From NCBI RefSeq assembly GCF_002795245.1, contig NZ_PGVG01000001.1, positions 310,001 to 374,000 of the forward strand: a DNA stretch of 64,000 nucleotides. Reading direction: 5' to 3'. Below are positions 28,728 to 37,040 of the stretch, one piece after another. How positions within the stretch are numbered: the first letter of the stretch is position 1; each line of letters opens with the position of its first letter. The notes below the pieces were generated by a model. It had not been told where the DNA came from. It made no database searches and was given only the letters and a program-made list of their open reading frames with translations. The position numbers and the translations under genes were made by a program. This DNA comes from Bradyrhizobium forestalis. Lineage in GTDB: Bacteria > Pseudomonadota > Alphaproteobacteria > Rhizobiales > Xanthobacteraceae.

Positions 28728-29573
28728 ATGGCAACACCGACACTCGCGAACGCACCGACGCTGGCACAGCGCGCCCGCAACATCCGCCGCAACGCCCTGC
28801 TGATGGGCGAGGTCCAGGGCCAAGGCTATATTGCGCAGGCGCTCGACATCGCCGACGTGCTGGCGGTGGCCTATTTTCACGCGATGCGGTTTCGCGCCGA
28901 AGATCCCGCCTGGGAAGGCCGCGACCGCTTCCTGCTGTCGAACGGACACTATGCGATCGCGCTCTATGCGGCCCTGATCGAGGCCGGGATCATTCCCGAG
29001 GCCGAACTTGCGACTTACGGTTTCGACGAGAGCCGCCTGCCGATGTCGGGCATGGCCTCCTACACCCCCGGCATGGAGATGTCCGGCGGCTCGCTCGGCC
29101 TTGGCCTTGGCATCGCCGTCGGCATGGCGCTCGGGCTGAAGCGCAAGCGTTCAACGGCGCGCATCTTCACCCTGTTCTCGGACGGTGAGCTGGACGAAGG
29201 CTCCAAATGGGAAGCGATCATGTCGGCGGCCCATCACAAGCTCGACAATCTGATCGCAATCGTCGACGTCAACAATCAGCAGGCCGATGGCCCCTCCAAG
29301 CAGATGCTCGGTTTCGAGCCGCTGGTCGACAAGCTCGAAGCGTTTGGCTGGTTCGTGCAGCGCGTGGACGGCAATGACATCGACGCGGTGGTCGGCGCTT
29401 TCGATGCCGCGATGGTACATGCCGAGCCGAAGCCCCGCATGATCGTCGCCGACACCTTGATGGGCAAGGGTGTTCCCTTCCTGGAGCAGCGCGAGAAGAA
29501 CCATTTCATCCGCGTCGAGCCGCACGAATGGCAGCTCGCGCTCTCGGCCCTGAACGCGGGAGACCAGCCATGA
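28728..29573 (+). CDS. Transketolase, N-terminal (TPP-binding) subunit
   Basis: A 281-residue protein equal to the first third of transketolase. The TPP/Mg motif reads SDGELDEGSKWEAI...VNNQ, with SDG at residues 151-153 and NN at 182-183 (a Ser replaces the first Gly of GDG). It also has FLLSNGHYAIALYA and GMEMSGGSLGLGLG. Split transketolases act as heterotetramers with the C-terminal subunit; known ones serve special pathways such as apulose-4-phosphate or sulfoquinovose cleavage as well as the pentose route. The stop overlaps the next gene by 4 bases. Confidence 0.93.
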   Translation: MATPTLANAPTLAQRARNIRRNALLMGEVQGQGYIAQALDIADVLAVAYFHAMRFRAEDPAWEGRDRFLLSNGHYAIALYAALIEAGIIPEAELATYGFDESRLPMSGMASYTPGMEMSGGSLGLGLGIAVGMALGLKRKRSTARIFTLFSDGELDEGSKWEAIMSAAHHKLDNLIAIVDVNNQQADGPSKQMLGFEPLVDKLEAFGWFVQRVDGNDIDAVVGAFDAAMVHAEPKPRMIVADTLMGKGVPFLEQREKNHFIRVEPHEWQLALSALNAGDQP

Positions 29574-30580
29574 AGTCCGCAGGATTGCCCCCTTCGGCAA
29601 AGCCGCGGCTGACCACTTCTGCCATGATCGCCTCGATCGCGGCGGAAGGGCAGCGCACCAAGCCGGCTCCGTTCGGCCACGCGCTGGTCGAGCTTGCCCG
29701 CAGCCGCGAGGACGTCGTCGGCATGACCGCCGATCTCGGCAAATACACCGATCTGCACATCTTTGCGCGGGCCTTTCCCGATCGCTACTACCAGATGGGC
29801 ATGGCCGAGCAGCTGCTGTTCGGCGCAGCCTCGGGGCTCGCCGCCGAAGGCTTCATGCCGTTCGCGACGACCTATGCGGTGTTCGCCTCGCGCCGGGCCT
29901 ACGACTTCATCCACCAGACCATCGCGGAAGAAGACCGCAACGTGAAGATCGCCTGCGCGCTGCCCGGCCTGACCTCAGGCTACGGACCTAGCCATCAGGC
30001 CGCCGAGGATCTCGCGTTGTTCCGTGCGATGCCCAACATGATGGTGATCGATCCCTGCGATGCGCACGAGATCGAGCAGATCGTGCCGGCGATCGCCGCG
30101 CATCGCGGCCCGGTCTACATGCGCCTGCTGCGCGGACAGGTGCCGCTGGTGCTCGACGAGTACAATTATCGTTTCGAGCTCGGCAAGGCCGCGCTGCTGC
30201 GTGACGGCGGCGACGTCCTGATCATCTCCTCGGGCATCATGACCATGCGCGCGCTGGAGGCGGCCCAGGCCTTGTCGGATGACCGCGTCAGCGCGGCGGT
30301 CCTGCACGTTCCGACGATCAAGCCGCTCGATACCGAGGCGATCCGGCGCGAAGCAGGCAAGCCCGGCCGCCTCGTCGTCGTCGCCGAGAACCACACCGTG
30401 ATCGGCGGTCTCGGCGAAGCCGTGGCGGCATTGCTGATGCGCTCGGGCGTTCATCCCACGTTCCGGCAGATCGGGCTGCCCGATGAATTTCTCGCCGCCG
30501 GCGCGCTGCCGACGCTGCACGACCGCTACGGCATCTCGACCGTCGAAGTGACGCGCCGGATCAAGGAGTGGCTGCGCTAG
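29570..30580 (+). CDS. Transketolase, C-terminal subunit
   Basis: A 336-residue protein equal to the pyrimidine-binding and C-terminal domains of transketolase. The TPP-activating glutamate is in GMAEQLLFGAASGLAAEG near residue 82. Further marks are SGYGPSHQAAEDLALFRAMPNMMVIDPCD, YMRLLRG, and a C-terminal domain with VVAENHTVIGGLGEAVAALL. The ATG at 29570 overlaps the previous stop (ATGA), so the subunits are made together. The 30 residues before the core are longer than usual. Confidence 0.93.
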   Translation: MKSAGLPPSAKPRLTTSAMIASIAAEGQRTKPAPFGHALVELARSREDVVGMTADLGKYTDLHIFARAFPDRYYQMGMAEQLLFGAASGLAAEGFMPFATTYAVFASRRAYDFIHQTIAEEDRNVKIACALPGLTSGYGPSHQAAEDLALFRAMPNMMVIDPCDAHEIEQIVPAIAAHRGPVYMRLLRGQVPLVLDEYNYRFELGKAALLRDGGDVLIISSGIMTMRALEAAQALSDDRVSAAVLHVPTIKPLDTEAIRREAGKPGRLVVVAENHTVIGGLGEAVAALLMRSGVHPTFRQIGLPDEFLAAGALPTLHDRYGISTVEVTRRIKEWLR

Positions 30581-30743
30581 CCCGCAGCCACCGTTCACCA
30601 CCGATCAGGCCAACATGCTTCGCAGCGCTGCTGCGGAGAAGGAGAGCTGCTGTCCAATGCCGGCGCACCGAGGGCCGGCCGGCAGCAACGGCGCTGGCGA
30701 AAGCCATCGCTGCAGAACAACCCAAGCTCAACAGGAGGAATAG

Positions 30744-31769
30744 ATGATCCCGCGGAAGCCAATCACCCTCAGCCGTCGCAAGCTGCTCCTCGCCGGCGCC
30801 GCCGTGCCGCTCTGCGGCATTCTCACGCGTCCAGCTTCGGCCGCCGAGTTCACCTATAAGCTCGCGACGGGGCAGGACCCGACGCACCCGGTCAATATCC
30901 GCGCCAGGGAAGCAGCCGACCGCATTCGCGAGGCGACAGGCGGCCGGCTCGAGATCAACCTGTTTCCGGCCAACCAGCTCGGCTCCGATACCGACCTGCT
31001 GACCCAGGTCCGCAACGGCGGCGTCGAGCTCTTCAACCTGTCTTCGCTGATCCTGGCGACGCTGGTGCCGGCGGCTGGCATCGTCAATCTCGGCTTTCTC
31101 TTCACCAGCTATGACGCGGTCTGGAAGGCGATGGATGGCGAGCTCGGTGCCTATATTCGCGCGCAGATCGCCAGGACGCCGATCATGGCGGTGTCGAGCG
31201 CCTGGGACAACGGCTTCCGCCACGTCACCTCATCGGGCCGCGAGATCAGGACGCCCGAGGACCTCAAGAATTTCAAGCTGCGCGTGCCGGCCGCTCCGAA
31301 TCTGACATCGCTGTTCCAGGCGCTCGGCGCGGGACCTGCGCCGATCAATTTCAACGAGGTCTACTCCGCACTGCAGACCAAAGTGGTTGACGGGCAGGAG
31401 AACCCGCTGCCGATCATCGCGACCGCCCGGCTCTACGAGGTGCAGAAAACCTGTTCCCTGACCGGACACGTCTGGGACAATTACTGGATCCTCGGCAACA
31501 AGCGTGCTTTCGAGAAGCTGCCAAAGGACGTGCAGGCGATCGTGACGCGCGAGTTCGATCGCTCGGCCAAGGACGAGCGCGCCGACATCGCCAAGCTCAG
31601 TGACTCCCTGCGCGCGGATCTGACCGCCAAGGGCATGCAGTTCATCGAGGTCGATCGTGGCGCGTTCCGGCAGGCGCTCGCCAAGACGAGCTTCTATGCC
31701 GACTGGAAGGGCAAGTTCGGTGAGGAGGCATGGGCGCAGCTCGAGAAAGCAGCGGGCAAGCTGTCATGA
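30744..31769 (+). CDS. dctP: TRAP transporter substrate-binding protein, DctP type
   Basis: A 341-residue periplasmic receptor of the TRAP family. The signal is Tat-like (LSRRKLLLAGAAVPLCGIL). The mature protein opens FTYKLATGQDPTHPVNIRAREAADRI, and has the signature ELFNLSSLILATLVPAAG, plus the carboxylate-binding arginine segment NFKLRVPAAPN near residue 180 and EVYSALQTKVVDGQENPL. It is separated from the transketolase by 163 bases but then overlaps the permease gene. The ligand is likely an organic or sugar acid processed by the adjacent enzymes. Confidence 0.93.
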   Translation: MIPRKPITLSRRKLLLAGAAVPLCGILTRPASAAEFTYKLATGQDPTHPVNIRAREAADRIREATGGRLEINLFPANQLGSDTDLLTQVRNGGVELFNLSSLILATLVPAAGIVNLGFLFTSYDAVWKAMDGELGAYIRAQIARTPIMAVSSAWDNGFRHVTSSGREIRTPEDLKNFKLRVPAAPNLTSLFQALGAGPAPINFNEVYSALQTKVVDGQENPLPIIATARLYEVQKTCSLTGHVWDNYWILGNKRAFEKLPKDVQAIVTREFDRSAKDERADIAKLSDSLRADLTAKGMQFIEVDRGAFRQALAKTSFYADWKGKFGEEAWAQLEKAAGKLS

Positions 31770-33658
31770 CCGCGATCAACCATATGCCGAATATCGATGC
31801 AGGTGCCGCGCCAGCGGCACCTCAATCGGGTGTGCGCCTCTGGGCCGTCACGGCCAACAAGGTGCTTGGTCATGTGGTTGCGATCCCGGCCGCACTGCTG
31901 GTGCTCGCCGAGATCGTCGTGCTGTCGTCCGGCATCGTCGGACGATACGTGTTTCATGCCCCGATCATCTGGGCGGACGAGCTCGCCGGCATCCTGTTCC
32001 TGTGGCTCGCCATGCTGGGATCGGTGATCGCGTTCCAGCGCGGCGAGCACATGCGGATGACGGCCATCATCGGCATGCTCCGTGCCGATGCACGCGCATT
32101 CCTGGACGTCGTGGCCGCCGCAGCGTCATTGGCGTTCCTGGTGCTGGTGATCCATCCCGCTTACGAATTCGCGGCCGATGAGGTGTTCGTCACGACGCCA
32201 GCGCTCGAGATCGTCAACAGCTGGCGAGCCGCGGCCTTGCCGGTCGGCATCGGTTTGATGCTGATCGCTGCCGTTCTGAGGCTCGTCCGCATCTCGGGCT
32301 TGCGCAGCCTGCTCGCGGCCGTGGCGCTCGTCGCCGGCGTCATTGCAGCGCTTGTCCTCATCGGGCCGGTCCTGAAGCCGCTCGGCAATCTGAATCTGCT
32401 GATCTTCTTCGTGATCATTGTCGGCGCGATGGTCCTGGCGGCGGTGCCGATCGCGTTCGCCTTCGGCCTTGCCACGGTCGGCTATCTGGCACTGACGACG
32501 AACACGCCGGATGTCGTCATCATCGGGCGCATGGACGAAGGCATGAGCCATCTGATCCTGCTGGCGGTTCCCCTCTTCGTATTCCTCGGCCTGCTCATCG
32601 AAATGACCGGCATGGCGCGGGCCATGGTCGGCTTCCTCGCCAGTCTGCTCGGGCACGTGCGCGGCGGCCTGCATTATGTGCTGGTCGGGGCGATGTATCT
32701 GGTGTCGGGCATCTCCGGTTCGAAGGCGGCCGATATGGCGGCCGTGGCGCCCGTGCTGTTTCCCGAAATGACCAAGCGCGGTGCCAAGCCCGGCGATCTC
32801 GTCGCGCTGCTTGCGGCGACCGGGGCCCAGACCGAGACCATTCCGCCGTCGCTCGTGCTGATCACAATCGGCTCGGTGACGGGCGTGTCGATCGCGGCGC
32901 TGTTCACCGGCGGCCTGCTGCCCGGCATCGTGCTGGCGATCGGCCTGTGCGCCGTTGTCTGGTGGCGATACCGCGGGGAAGACCTGTCGCATGTGGAACG
33001 TGCGACGGGGAGGGAGATCGGCCGCGCCTTCGTCATTGCCATTCCTGCGATGGCGCTGCCCTTCGTCATCCGCGCTGCGGTGGTCGAGGGCGTTGCGACC
33101 GCGACCGAGGTGTCGACGATCGGCATCGTCTACTCGGTTCTCACCGGGCTTCTGATCTATCGTCAGTTCTCCTGGCGCCGGCTTTATCCGATGCTGGTGG
33201 AGACCGCGTCACTGTCAGGCGCGATCCTGCTGATCATCGGCGCCGCGACCGGGATGGCGTGGGCCCTGACGCAATCGGGCTTCTCGGCCTCGCTCGCGAA
33301 GTTCATGACGGCGCTGCCGGGCGGAACGCCTGTCTTTCTCGGCGTGACGATCCTCGCCTTCGTCATTCTCGGCAGCGTGCTCGAGGGCATCCCGGCCATC
33401 GTGCTGTTCGGGCCGCTGCTTTTTCCGATCGCCCGCCAGGTCGGCGTGCACGAAGTGCACTACGCGATGGTCGTCGTTCTCGCGATGGGCATCGGCCTGT
33501 TCGCCCCGCCGTTCGGCGTCGGCTACTACGCGGCCTGCGCCATCAGCCGCATCAGTCCCGACGAGGGCATCAAGCCGATCGTCGGCTATATCGTCGCCTT
33601 GCTGATCGGCACGCTGATCGTCGCGGCGATCCCGTGGATTTCGACCGGCTTCCTGTGA
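31766..33658 (+). CDS. dctM: TRAP transporter fused DctQM permease
   Basis: A 630-residue membrane protein combining both TRAP permeases. The first ~160 residues are the DctQ part with four helices (for example AELIVVLSSG-like AEIVVLSSGIVGRYVFHAPIIWADELAG-style region, read here as GRYVFHAPIIWADELA). The rest is DctM with 12 helices and the motifs GRMDEGMSHLILLAVPLFVFLGLL, SGISGSKAADMAAVAPVLFPEM and FAPPFGVGYYAACAI. The start overlaps dctP (ATGA). Fused QM is common in Rhizobiales. It converges with the DUF1185 gene. Confidence 0.93.
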   Translation: MTAINHMPNIDAGAAPAAPQSGVRLWAVTANKVLGHVVAIPAALLVLAEIVVLSSGIVGRYVFHAPIIWADELAGILFLWLAMLGSVIAFQRGEHMRMTAIIGMLRADARAFLDVVAAAASLAFLVLVIHPAYEFAADEVFVTTPALEIVNSWRAAALPVGIGLMLIAAVLRLVRISGLRSLLAAVALVAGVIAALVLIGPVLKPLGNLNLLIFFVIIVGAMVLAAVPIAFAFGLATVGYLALTTNTPDVVIIGRMDEGMSHLILLAVPLFVFLGLLIEMTGMARAMVGFLASLLGHVRGGLHYVLVGAMYLVSGISGSKAADMAAVAPVLFPEMTKRGAKPGDLVALLAATGAQTETIPPSLVLITIGSVTGVSIAALFTGGLLPGIVLAIGLCAVVWWRYRGEDLSHVERATGREIGRAFVIAIPAMALPFVIRAAVVEGVATATEVSTIGIVYSVLTGLLIYRQFSWRRLYPMLVETASLSGAILLIIGAATGMAWALTQSGFSASLAKFMTALPGGTPVFLGVTILAFVILGSVLEGIPAIVLFGPLLFPIARQVGVHEVHYAMVVVLAMGIGLFAPPFGVGYYAACAISRISPDEGIKPIVGYIVALLIGTLIVAAIPWISTGFL

Positions 33659-33664
33659 GGCGGA

Positions 33665-33692
33665 GACGGGCGGCGCGTCAACGCTGCCCGTC
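33665..33692. terminator. Hairpin between convergent genes
   Basis: Arms GACGGGCGGCG and CGCTGCCCGTC pair at 10 of 11 positions around a 6-base loop that holds the TGA of the DUF1185 gene. There is no T-tract, so this is only a possible bidirectional terminator. Confidence 0.4.
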
Positions 33693-34256
33693 GTGCACGG
33701 AGATCTCGGACGCCTTGAGGCCGCCGATGCGCGCGTGCGGGCGGCCGCCGGTTGCCATCACGAGGCCGAAGGCGATCTCGTCACGTCGCGGGGCATCCCA
33801 CAGCGTCATCTCGGCGGTGCCGAAATGGCTGCGGACATAGGCGGCGTGGATATGACCAAGCGGCACCATCAGGCGCGTGCCGGCGCCGCCGATGGTCTTT
33901 GCGGCAGGCACGATCGCCTTGGGGTGACCGAGCACCTCGCGCATGCCGTGGCCGCCGGCCTCGTGCCAGACGGCGCCGTGCTCGAGCTCGCCGTCCTCGC
34001 CGACGATGATGCCCTTGCCATAGGCTTCGATGCGCTCGGCGCCGCCGAGCTGCGCGATCAAGCGTGTTGTCAGCTCGCGCCCGAGCTCACGCAAGGACGC
34101 CTGGAACGGCATCAGGTCAGGCTCATAGCGGCCGGCGAAGGGATTGCGGATCACTGCGATGGCCGTGCCCACCAGCAGCGGCTTCTCCAGCCGGGGCCCG
34201 CGCTCGTGCCAGATGGTTTCGACGCTGAGCGCGGTCTTGCGAATGTCGTGGGACAT
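33678..34256 (-). CDS. DUF1185 'amino acid synthesis' family protein
   Basis: A 192-residue member of DUF1185, a family loosely named 'amino acid synthesis' from a peptide-synthesis relative. Visible features: IWHERGPRLEKPLLVGTAIAVIRNPFAGRYEPDL at the start (short form AVIRNPFAGRYEPDL), EAYGKGIIVGEDGELEHGAVWHEAGGHGMREVLG near residue 80, and VPLGHIHAAYVRSHFGTAE. It resembles enzymes acting on activated amides. It is 8 bases downstream of the FAH gene on the same strand and therefore likely serves the same pathway. Confidence 0.88.
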   Translation of the reverse strand: MSHDIRKTALSVETIWHERGPRLEKPLLVGTAIAVIRNPFAGRYEPDLMPFQASLRELGRELTTRLIAQLGGAERIEAYGKGIIVGEDGELEHGAVWHEAGGHGMREVLGHPKAIVPAAKTIGGAGTRLMVPLGHIHAAYVRSHFGTAEMTLWDAPRRDEIAFGLVMATGGRPHARIGGLKASEISVHDGQR

Positions 34257-34264
34257 GCGGTGCT

Positions 34265-35128
34265 CTAGGCCTCGTCCACGACGGGATTAACGAGCACGCC
34301 GATGTTCTCGATCTCGACCTCGACCACGTCGCCGGCTTTAAGGAAGATCGGCGGCTTGCGGGTGAAGCCGACGCCGGCGGGCGTGCCAGTGGCGATGACG
34401 TCGCCGGGCACGAGGTCGAAGATGGTCGAGCAATATTCGATCAGCCGCGGGATCGAGAAGATCAACATCGACGTGTCGGAGGACTGCACGGTCGCGCCGT
34501 TGACGCGCGTCTCGAGCTTCAGCTTGGTGGGATCGCCGATCTCATCCGGCGTGACCAGCCATGGTCCGAACGGGCCGGTGCCGATGAAGTTCTTGCCCGA
34601 AGCAATCTGTTGCGCGTGGCGCTGCCAGTCGCGCACGCTGACGTCGTTGTAGATCGAGTAGCCCGCGACGTGATTCCAGGCATCGGCCTGGCTGATGTGA
34701 CGGCCGCCCTTGCCGATGACGACGGCGAGTTCGCCCTCCCAGTCGAAATTGTCGGAGACCTTCGGCCGGATCACCGGTGCGTTGTGCGCGACCTGGGAGC
34801 GCCAGACCCGCAGGAAGATCGGCGGAAACTCCGTGATATCGCGTTTCATGCCGAACGCCACCGCCTCATTGTGGTGGTCGAGATAGTTGCGCACGGCGCA
34901 GATGATCTTCTCCGGGCGCGGGATCACGGGCAGGTATTTGATATCGCCAAGCGCCAGGGTGGGTTTTTGCGCGGCAACGAAGGCTTGGCGGTGCGCATAG
35001 TCGTCGCTGCCGAGGAAGTCGGCGAGGGTCGGGTACTGGGGCAGGGCGCGGCCGAGATCGACGACGGCATTTTCGACAACGGCGCCCCAGCTTTCCCGGT
35101 TTCCGTCCAAGAACGACAGCAGCTTCAT
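34265..35128 (-). CDS. Fumarylacetoacetate hydrolase family protein
   Basis: A 287-residue FAH-family enzyme, a metal-dependent hydrolase, decarboxylase or isomerase of oxo-acids from aromatic or meta-cleavage pathways. The metal site is the E-x-E of WEGELAVVIGKGG near residue 135 plus the Asp of GYSIYNDVSVRDWQ near residue 160; FIGTGPFGPW and VIATGTPAGVGFTRKPP are further signatures. The upstream 12-base palindrome ATTTTCGAAAAT is repeated ahead of the GntR-type regulator gene. Probably cleaves the ring-opening product of the VOC dioxygenase. Confidence 0.93.
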   Translation of the reverse strand: MKLLSFLDGNRESWGAVVENAVVDLGRALPQYPTLADFLGSDDYAHRQAFVAAQKPTLALGDIKYLPVIPRPEKIICAVRNYLDHHNEAVAFGMKRDITEFPPIFLRVWRSQVAHNAPVIRPKVSDNFDWEGELAVVIGKGGRHISQADAWNHVAGYSIYNDVSVRDWQRHAQQIASGKNFIGTGPFGPWLVTPDEIGDPTKLKLETRVNGATVQSSDTSMLIFSIPRLIEYCSTIFDLVPGDVIATGTPAGVGFTRKPPIFLKAGDVVEVEIENIGVLVNPVVDEA

Positions 35129-35164
35129 GGTTTCGCCCCAAGGGTTTCGATTTTCGATGATGTG

Positions 35165-35184
35165 TATTATTTTCGAAAATCATC
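35165..35184. promoter_or_regulatory. GntR-type operator, site 1
   Basis: The 12-base perfect palindrome ATTTTCGAAAAT at 35169-35180, 40-52 bases ahead of the FAH start. On the minus strand its flanks read ATGATTTTCGAAAATA, the same 16 bases as the site at 35996-36011. A related half, TTTCGATTTTCGAT, lies at 35146-35158. It is the likely target of the adjacent GntR regulator. Confidence 0.7.
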
Positions 35185-35222
35185 CGCGACGCAAGCCTGG
35201 CGAGATGAAAATGCCCGCACCG

Positions 35223-35924
35223 CTATTCGGCGTCGAGCAGATGGCCCGCGTATTTCGTCACGTTGTCGGAGGTCGAGCGGATATGCGCCTCAATCAGCTG
35301 CACGGCGAGATCGGCATTGCGCGAGATTGCCGCCTGCATGATCGCCTGGTGCTCGCCGGCCTTGTCGCGCGGCCGCGGCCGGAAATTGGCCGACAGGTGC
35401 CGGTAGCGCTCGGCGCGGTCGAACAGCTCGGCGCGGATCGCGAGCAGCGTCGCCGAGCCGCAGGCGGAGACCAGCGCCTGGTGGAACTGGCGATGGGCGA
35501 TCTTCCATTCGGGGTCGCGCAAGGGATGCTCGGGATCGCGCTGCTCGATCCGCTTCAGGCGGTGCAGCGTCGAGATCACGGCGATTTCCCAGTCGTCGTC
35601 GCCGCGCTCGATCGAGCGGCGGATCAACTCCACCTCGATCAGCACCCGCGCATCGGTGACCTCCACCAGATCCTGGCGGCTGACCGGCGCGACGCGAAAT
35701 CCGCGCTGCTCCTGCGCGTCGACCAGGCCTTCGGCGGCCAGCGCGGTTAGCGCCTCGCGCAGCGTCGTAAAGCTCGCGCCGAACCGCTCGCGCAACACGT
35801 CGAACCGCAGCGGCTCGCCGGGCGCAAGGCCGCAGGCGATGATCTCCTCGCGCAGGCGATGGGTGATGTCGGCGGCGATGGTCTTGCCGAATTCCTTGCG
35901 GGGGCGAATGGCGCTGTCGGACAT
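35223..35924 (-). CDS. GntR family regulator (FadR/FCD type)
   Basis: A 233-residue GntR regulator. The N-terminal winged helix (ITHRLREEIIACGLAPGEPLRFDVLRERFGASFTTLREAL, residues 17-56) recognises DNA; the C-terminal FCD domain (from about residue 90) is helical, with the metal/ligand-binding pattern VEVTDARVLIEVELIRRSIE, HRQFHQALVSACGS and HQAIMQAAISRNADLA. The repeated palindrome on both sides of this gene is its expected operator. It probably represses both the FAH-DUF1185 unit and the reductase-VOC-Bug unit. Confidence 0.92.
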   Translation of the reverse strand: MSDSAIRPRKEFGKTIAADITHRLREEIIACGLAPGEPLRFDVLRERFGASFTTLREALTALAAEGLVDAQEQRGFRVAPVSRQDLVEVTDARVLIEVELIRRSIERGDDDWEIAVISTLHRLKRIEQRDPEHPLRDPEWKIAHRQFHQALVSACGSATLLAIRAELFDRAERYRHLSANFRPRPRDKAGEHQAIMQAAISRNADLAVQLIEAHIRSTSDNVTKYAGHLLDAE

Positions 35925-35995
35925 GGCTCAGCCGATGAATCGATGCCTCAACATGCCGCGGCAACGACCATCTTGCAATAATTTTCGTAATCGGT

Positions 35996-36011
35996 ATGAT
36001 TTTCGAAAATA
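35996..36011. promoter_or_regulatory. GntR-type operator, site 2
   Basis: ATGATTTTCGAAAATA, with the perfect palindrome ATTTTCGAAAAT at 35999-36010, in the spacer between the divergent GntR gene and the MDR reductase gene. A further half-match, ATTTTCG, stands at 35981. It can control both genes. Confidence 0.72.
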
Positions 36012-36032
36012 TGGTCTGGGGAGCGTGAACTC

Positions 36033-37025
36033 ATGAGGGCGGTGCTGGTACGTCAGCCGGGCGGGCCGGATGCACTTGAGGTGGTCGAGCTTCCGGTGCC
36101 CGTGCCGGGCGCAGGCGAGGTGCAGATCCGGGCCGAGGCGTTCGGGGTCGGACAGCCCGACGCGCTGATCCGGCGCGGCGTCTACAAATGGATGCCGCCG
36201 CTGCCGGCCAATCCCGGCAACGATGTCGCCGGCCGCGTCTCCGCGCTCGGGCTCGGTGTCGAGGGACTTGCCGTCGGCCAAAAGGTGCTGCTGAGCGCGC
36301 GCGATCTGTCCCAGCGCGGCGGCTGCTATGCCGACTATGTGGTCGCGCCCGCGGATGCCGTGCACGCGCTGCCCGACCATGTCGATCTGCAAGCCGCCGT
36401 GTGCCTGTCGAATTACCAGGTGGCCTACGCGCTGCTGCACGAGTGCCGCCATCCGCGCGCGCCCAAAAGCGTGCTGGTGATTGGCGCCGCCGGCGGCGTC
36501 GGCACCGCTCTGGTGCAGCTGGCGAAACTCGCCGGGATGACCGTGATCGGCACGGTCTCGACCGAGGAGAAAGCCGCGTTCGCGAAGGCGAACCGCGCCG
36601 ATCACATCATCTTCTATCGGAGCGAGGATGTCGTGGCGCGGACGCGCGAGTTGACGAAGGGCGAGGGCGTCGGCCTCGTGCTCGATCATGTCTGCGGGCC
36701 TGAGTTTACCGCCTATCTCGGCGCGCTCGGTAAATGGGGCACGCTGCTGTCGTACAACGCCTTCGCAGGCCTTCCGGAAGAGAATCTGATGGCGGCGATG
36801 CGCAACCATCTCGACATCTGTCCGGCCGTGCGCTGCTTCTCCTTCCACATCTACGACCATGATCGCGACGGCCGCCGCGCCCTGATGCGCAGTGTGATCG
36901 AGGCGCTGAGCCGCAATGCGATCAAGCCGGCGATCTCGGCCGTGTTGAAGCTCGACGAGGTCAGGAAGGCCCATACGCTGCTGGAGCAGGGCTCCGCGCT
37001 CGGCAAGATCATCATGACGCCATGA
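36033..37025 (+). CDS. MDR-family NAD(P)H:quinone reductase-like protein
   Basis: A 330-residue medium-chain dehydrogenase/reductase without zinc, like quinone oxidoreductases and enoyl reductases. The N-terminal MRAVLVRQPGGPDALEVVELP and QPDALIRRGVYKWMPPLPANPGNDVAG are family marks; the nucleotide-binding loop is VIGAAGGVGTALVQLAKLAG at residues 150-169. The catalytic Cys and structural zinc cysteines of alcohol dehydrogenases are absent. It is first in an operon with the VOC enzyme 15 bases behind it. Confidence 0.92.
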   Translation: MRAVLVRQPGGPDALEVVELPVPVPGAGEVQIRAEAFGVGQPDALIRRGVYKWMPPLPANPGNDVAGRVSALGLGVEGLAVGQKVLLSARDLSQRGGCYADYVVAPADAVHALPDHVDLQAAVCLSNYQVAYALLHECRHPRAPKSVLVIGAAGGVGTALVQLAKLAGMTVIGTVSTEEKAAFAKANRADHIIFYRSEDVVARTRELTKGEGVGLVLDHVCGPEFTAYLGALGKWGTLLSYNAFAGLPEENLMAAMRNHLDICPAVRCFSFHIYDHDRDGRRALMRSVIEALSRNAIKPAISAVLKLDEVRKAHTLLEQGSALGKIIMTP

Positions 37026-37040
37026 GGGGGGGACCGCACG

